A DNA stretch of 64,000 nt from Limanda limanda (Eukaryota; Chordata; Actinopteri; Pleuronectiformes; Pleuronectidae): positions 24,813,893 through 24,877,892 of the forward strand of contig NC_083644.1 in assembly GCF_963576545.1 (NCBI RefSeq), in the 5' to 3' direction. A program made the translations under genes and the position numbers. This document shows positions 58,357 to 64,000 of this stretch, piece by piece (the stretch's first letter is position 1; every line of letters starts with the position of its first letter). The notes beneath the pieces were generated by a model. That model saw only the letters and a program-made list of their open reading frames with translations. It was not told the origin of the DNA and searched no databases.

Positions 58357-59636
58357 TAAGCCCGCCACTACTGAGGCAGTATGCAAAATACCAGGGCCCT
58401 GGGATAGATCAGCCAATAATAGTGCTATCAAGTACATCTGTTTTTTTCTGCAAGTTAAAATATCTGTGTTGAAAAATAATCAACATTCCGATTAAAATGA
58501 CAGTTAAGATTTAATTGAACTGTCCCCTTCAACAGCTGACCCAAGTCTGCTTAAACGGACCTCTGATGACTCACCCACTCTCTCAGACAGCATAATGTTG
58601 TATCCTCGGATGGAGAGAAACGACAAAAGCGATTTGTCCTTCAAACTAAATACTTTGCTACATTTCAAACTTCTTAAAACTACTGAACAGGCAATTTAAT
58701 CAAAAAGAAAAAAAAATTCCCTCGGTGAGCTCTTTCAATCTCAGGAATTTTAGAATTCCTCTCCCTTTTGTGGGTTACATGTGTGTGCATTTGTGAAATA
58801 CCTGAACTGATAGAAAAGAGTGGAGGTGATTTTATTTCCCCCTCATCCCCTCTCCTCCTGAGAGCTGATAGAGGCGCACTCTCAGCACTCATGAAACGCT
58901 CCTGTGTGTTTGAAAGGCGCAACATAAAGCTCTCACCAGAGCTTTGAGGCATAATCATGACACAATTAAGATAATTTCCCAACGAGTGCTGGTGGCGAGA
59001 AAAGCAATTTTTACGCCTTGTAATCGAGTCTGGCTGTCAGATTAAGATAGCAGGTGATTTGAGGGAAATTGTCTTGGCTAACTCTTTGGAGTGGGATCCA
59101 GGTGGCCTCAGGTATCTCTTTGCCTGTTGAGATTGCCCACAAGGTAGTGCTGTTTTGATTCTGAAAATGAAAGAAAATGCTGGGTTTGTGTCTCTGGGCA
59201 TTTGTCGCCTTATTACCTGCCTGCCTGCCATCTGCTTCTGCATCTCGTGACTTTAAAGAGCCAAGTGGCCCCGTTATCTCTGTCTTACTTTCTTGCTCTG
59301 TCTCCTTTTAATGTCTTTCACTTGCCACCCAATGACAAACTCAACATTCAGCATGTACTCTATGAGATAACCATTAGTGGGGGGGAAATCTGAACAAAAT
59401 ATGTCAGTTTCTTGCAGCCATCTTTGAGTGAATTTGTTAAGATTTCAACTATGAACTGGAAAAAAATCACGAGAGCGCAAAAAACGCCGCCAAGGCCGAA
59501 CAGTCCTACACATTGTAGTGTAGTTCTTATAGTAGAAATGTAAAATAAAAAAAGGAAATGGTCTGATTACATCAATTATTTATTTGTCATATAACATAAG
59601 AAATCCTTGCTAAAATGTAATGTTTTATTCATAGGC

Positions 59637-59765
59637 CCAGGTCCCATCCCTCCACCAAGTTTAGTGAAAATAGGTATGGAAGTTGTTGATTAATCCTACT
59701 AGCAAATGAAGCAATAAACTAACAAAAAATCTGAGACGGGTGAAAACATAAACTCCATGATTGAA
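59637..59765. repeat. Fragment of the common fish repeat also at 31.7 kb
   Basis: The phrases CCTCCACCAAGTTTAGTGAA, TGGAAGTTGTTGATTAATCC and GGGTGAAAACATAAACTCC match one end of the repeat family seen at 31709-32031. Family assignment is from memory of the consensus phrasing. Confidence 0.45.
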
Positions 59766-62657
59766 GTAAAAATCGACGTTCACTCTCAGGTCAAATGACG
59801 CAGTAGACACTGGCTTTAATTAGCTCCGGCTCCGACTGGTAGTGATGGAAACTTTAAAGCGCAAAACGGGTTTCAGACTCACTGGGGGAAACAAACAGAA
59901 AGGCCAACTCCTCTACTGGCAATGGGAAATTAGTCAATCGTGTTTTAATGGGTTTTTTCACGTTTTTTTTTTTTTTTTCAAAGGTGTCAATGTTCTGTTC
60001 AGACAAAAACCAAGTCCATGAAATCCAAGCAAACCTCCAATAAAGACCTTTGCAGTCAAACAGGCCGTTTTTTTTAACCATCAGACAGTATATTAACAAT
60101 GGCTCAGTTACGTTCAAGTGTTCCAGTATAAGTCATGACAGTGTGGCAGCGTGCACAATACCGTGACCCTGACCCTATGACTGAAGCAGCTAAATAGAAC
60201 TCTGCCATCATTAATTGTATTATCCACACTTTTCTTACAGTGAGGTGTCAATTTTTCTTTTTTTGTTGTCAAAAAGATCTACTGTGTTAAAGCAGAAAAT
60301 CTTTAAAAAGGCATAAAGTTAGAAACCACCATCTGCCAAAATATTTATTTTATACAACCAGTGTCTGTACAATTCAAACCAAGAAATTTACCGGGCATGA
60401 TCTTACGGCCATAAATTAATTTCCTCTTTTCTCTTGTGGACGAACTACAGAATGTTTCACAGTTTAAATTATGTTTTATATTTCTATATAACATTTTCTT
60501 GGCATTCATTAAGTGACATCCTTTACATGGTGACACCAATAAAAGTATAAGCCACTGTATTGGTAGCAAAGGAAATATTTTCTTTTTAGACTGTTTTAAT
60601 TCAAATTAAAAAAAAATGTATATGCTTTATCAGGAAAAACTGCAATGACTTTTGAATGAAATCTGTAAAACAAGACAAGTGTGCAAAATTGAAAGGGAAG
60701 CTTCGTTTTCCTTAAGCTCCACAAAGTATCCTACAGTCTATAGCAGTACATCTTGCTGTCATTGTTATAACAGCAGATTTTGTGTGGCATCAGACCCAGA
60801 GTCTGTGAGGGTAATGGAGGATGAAAAGGCAGAATGAGCTCCAGTTAACATGTTTCCCTCCACTAGATGGCATCGATAGACTTGAAGTTGATGTGCTCTC
60901 AGGCAGAATCCGCCTCCACACTCAACACCAGCTTTGTCAGTGTGTACATATCTCCTCATGTATGCATGTTAAAATATCCAGTGGAAATTAACCTTAAGTA
61001 TATATCCCTCATCTTTTACTGACAGATGTGATTGAACTGGTCTGTTGTTAAATAAAAGCTGGAATATTTGTTCTATTAACATGATGACGATTATTAGGTA
61101 TAAATATTAAATCTAGTTTCCCTTTTTTTGCCTCCTTATTGATCACCTCTTGTTATATCTTCGTCGTATTTGAGATACTGTTTCCTCGTTGCTTAGAAAA
61201 GACAAGAACGGTCCTTTCACACTCTGAAATACGTCTCAGAATTGTCTCTTTTATTTCTCATTCAAAGCTGTTTCCTTATTGCATGAACAAAAATGTTTTA
61301 ATGAATATATTTTCAGCATCAGTGGTAATTCAGTTTAGGCGTGTTGCGTGTGTGAACCTTATACTTTTGAAGTAGCATCTATTAGCAAACAAAGAATATC
61401 CTGTTGGAATAGATAAACAGTGTCTGCTGAAGGGATGTATTTTACATTCTACATTCCTCTTTAAACAGATTTATCAAACAAATGAGTTGTATTAGAATAT
61501 CATGCAGTGGTAATGAGGGTGATGGCTTACATCCCGTGTGTAAGAAATCATCTGTGTCTGTGAGGAGTCGTATATTATGGCCATGGTATTCATCTTAAAC
61601 TTTTCTGCAGTTTTGACACAGAAAAAAAGAGAAATTGTCGAAGTGTCTTCAGACATGAATCTTTCATTTTCATTTCATATTTAATTTTCTCCAAAAAAAG
61701 ACATCTGTGGGTCTGCCTTGGTCAATTTGGATTTCAGGGCCCAGCCAGTAAATGGCACAGGCAGACTGTAGAATCCCCCCTGCGATCGAGACTGGCAGGG
61801 CTCAATCAAATGATGAGAGGCGACACATTCACATGGCCGCGAATACAGTGTTCCCTGACACACACCCTAGAAAGGCTTGGCTATATGAATTTTTGTTGAA
61901 CTCGAAGACCGCCCCCCCCCCTAAAAAAACATCCAATTTGCCTTCTGATTTGTCCTGCATTGGGTTCGGCAACCGCATTTCGCTGCATTTCTGAATCCGG
62001 TGACAGGACATGAGTACCGTATCCGTAGTTTTTAACGAGAGAGAATGGGCCGTCCGCACGCCCCAAGTGTGTATTTGACTGTGTCAGCACTTCCATATAG
62101 TTAGACAGTAGAGAGGCTAACAGAGCAGACAGACATGCTTTGGAGTCAAGTATAGTGACCAGTAGGGGTCACAGGCAGCCAGAGAACTCACTGTCCACTT
62201 GAAGCCAATATACCTCATCCAAATATAACCAAAACATGTCAACAAAATTCAACATCTGCTATCTGTATTGTTGTGTTTTTGCAATTCATCTAATGTTATA
62301 ATATATGGCCTCCATGTTTTAAACCACAGAGCATCAAACACTGCAAACACATCAATCTGCATTGTAAAAGTCAAACATCAAACTTAAGAAACAATTCATC
62401 CTCACCATAACCCTTTATTCAGACTATGCATGTGACTTTAAGTGGTTTAGAAAATTTCTGATCTGCCTTTTTCTCCAACCTAATCTTAAAATCTACAGCA
62501 TTTTCATATATAAATGTCAAATGTTGTCACCCATTGCAACCCATCTGAAATTACAACAACTCTGCTTTTAAGTATTATGATTTTAAACTATATGTATCAT
62601 TACACACCATGCTTTTCGGTTATTTAGATTTGAATTTAGTAATATCCCCTAATATCC

Positions 62658-62900
62658 CATGTCCCTTTTTCCTGTGCAGAACATCATCATAGACCCTTAA
62701 TCGTGGACCCATGTGAACATCCTATGAACATTGTCATCCATTTGGTTGTAAGGATGATTCTAAACAAAATGTATTTTTCTTTATTTAAGATGGATTTAAT
62801 GATAAAACCTTTTTCTTTCCCACCTCTCATGTCCCTTTTTATTGTGCAGGATATCATCATAGACATCATGTGAACATTCTGAAAACATCCTGGTGCGAGT
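62658..62900. repeat. Tandem duplication, 170-bp offset
   Basis: CATGTCCCTTTTT-CTGTGCAG-A-ATCATCATAGAC at 62658 recurs at 62828 with few changes. Each is followed by CATGTGAACAT and then GTCATCCA, so the unit is about 170 bp. It is non-coding. Confidence 0.7.
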
Positions 62901-64000
62901 CATCCACCAAAACAAATTGTTGAAAGAAAAAAAAACCTTCATGTGAGGTTTTACCTAAAAAGGTGTTGAAAACAGCTTCTTGTTCCTGCACGCTCCAGCC
63001 TGCAGCTGCTGCCGCCACCGCTGTCTCTCATTGCTCGCCCTTGTTCTTTAGTCAAACCTCACCACAACAAACTAACAGTACAGACTGATGGTGCAGCAGA
63101 TTACTGTTTGTTGTTGAACCGCTGGCTCATGATTAAAACGTCTTTTTTCTCATATTAACATCAAATAACATGTAATTAACTTTATTTTGAAGTGGTTTTC
63201 TTTTTTTCTTTTTTTTAAAGTTGTTGCCTTTTTATTTTAGTTGTGTAGATTTACATGTACATTGATATTAATGTAAGTGTTACGTTTTCTGCCAACATAA
63301 AGTGTTTTAGTTCCTTAATAAAAAAGCTTAGAAGTTAAGCTGATAATTTTTAGTTTTGTATCTTTCCAGTTTGAACTGTTTTTATGTAATTTTTCTACAA
63401 TTTAAAGCAGAATTTGGTTCCCATCCGTGTCTGTTCTATTCTAATATTTGATATTAGTCTCCTGAAAATTGTCTGAGTTGTGTAATGGTATAATTTCCCT
63501 GTGTGGTAATGCAGTCAGTTGGAAAAGCAGAACAAAATTAACTTTAAAAAAAGTAATGCATACAAATTTTATTGAGTTTTAAGAGTATGCTAATATATTG
63601 TATGGAAATTAATGGAAAACATTGGATACTGGAATTGTACATTTGTACATTTCTAAACCACCATAGAATGCAAAATGCCAAGCAGCTAGTTGTGTTGTAA
63701 ATGATAATTATAATGAAATCTGCAGTAAATCCGGGGTAAACGTGCAAAATCACTGGTTTGGACCTTTGGTAAGAAAGATACCCTGTGGAGTTCCCATTCC
63801 TGGGATGAGAAATGACTGCAGGAAAGGGGATTTGGTGAGGCGCTTTTGCACAATGACATTGTCTGAACTACAGCCTCCTCGGCGTGCCGTGCCTCAGCGA
63901 CAGCCCTTTAGTATTTCCTGTCAAACAGAGCATTGTTGCTTTTAGTTCACCTTAAGTGTCTAGACAGTGGTTTTCCTGCTCCGTTGGTTCTCTTGGATTG

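Larger units (their letters stand above)
55585..64000. other. Downstream intergenic DNA; no gene recognised
   Basis: Apart from the repeats listed, this stretch is AT-rich with short random ORFs. Somewhat GC-richer non-coding islands occur at about 61735-61915, 62985-63060 and 63740-63920. They show no splice-bounded coding signal and could be conserved non-coding elements, but nothing in the sequence proves it. Confidence 0.45.

Overview
This is a vertebrate nuclear window, almost certainly from a ray-finned (teleost) fish. It has long genes with GT-AG introns, abundant microsatellites, several interspersed repeats of types common in fish, and two proteins that are clear orthologues of human genes. 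No prokaryotic features are present.

Layout. (1) 2782-33692, minus strand: farp2, encoding FERM, ARH/RhoGEF and pleckstrin domain protein 2. I could trace every coding exon by splice sites, phase and remembered family sequence. The 26 coding exons sum to 3735 nt, exactly in frame, giving 1244 residues (human about 1054). The excess is mostly one 820-nt linker exon. A non-coding exon 1 lies in a CCAAT-box, GC-rich promoter near 33.7 kb. (2) 33.8-37.25 kb: AT-rich intergenic DNA between two divergent promoters. (3) About 37.36-54.63 kb, plus strand: hdlbp (vigilin), with two non-coding 5' exons and 26 coding exons. They sum to 3807 nt, or 1268 residues, the same length as human vigilin; it has 14 KH domains plus a degenerate N-terminal KH-like segment. 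(4) 54.7-64 kb: downstream DNA with an intact-looking hAT-type MITE, fish repeat copies and microsatellites; no gene was recognised.

The two genes act separately. FARP2 is a membrane-associated RhoGEF linking plexin/semaphorin signalling to Rac and cytoskeletal change. Vigilin is a multi-KH RNA-binding protein associated with ER-bound and free mRNAs and tRNA. Their divergent arrangement matches the human 2q37 HDLBP/FARP2 block, but SEPTIN2, which lies between them in human, is absent here.

The most interesting observations are in farp2. First, a pair of phase-matched alternative exons (5630-5793 and 5023-5162) encode two versions of the segment just before the second PH domain. Including both shifts the frame into a stop, so they must be mutually exclusive. 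Second, the giant linker exon has a perfect internal splice donor, yet its open reading frame continues 129 codons beyond it with the same protein-like composition. This predicts a second, roughly 794-residue FERM-FA product lacking the DH and PH domains, with an architecture like FRMD7.
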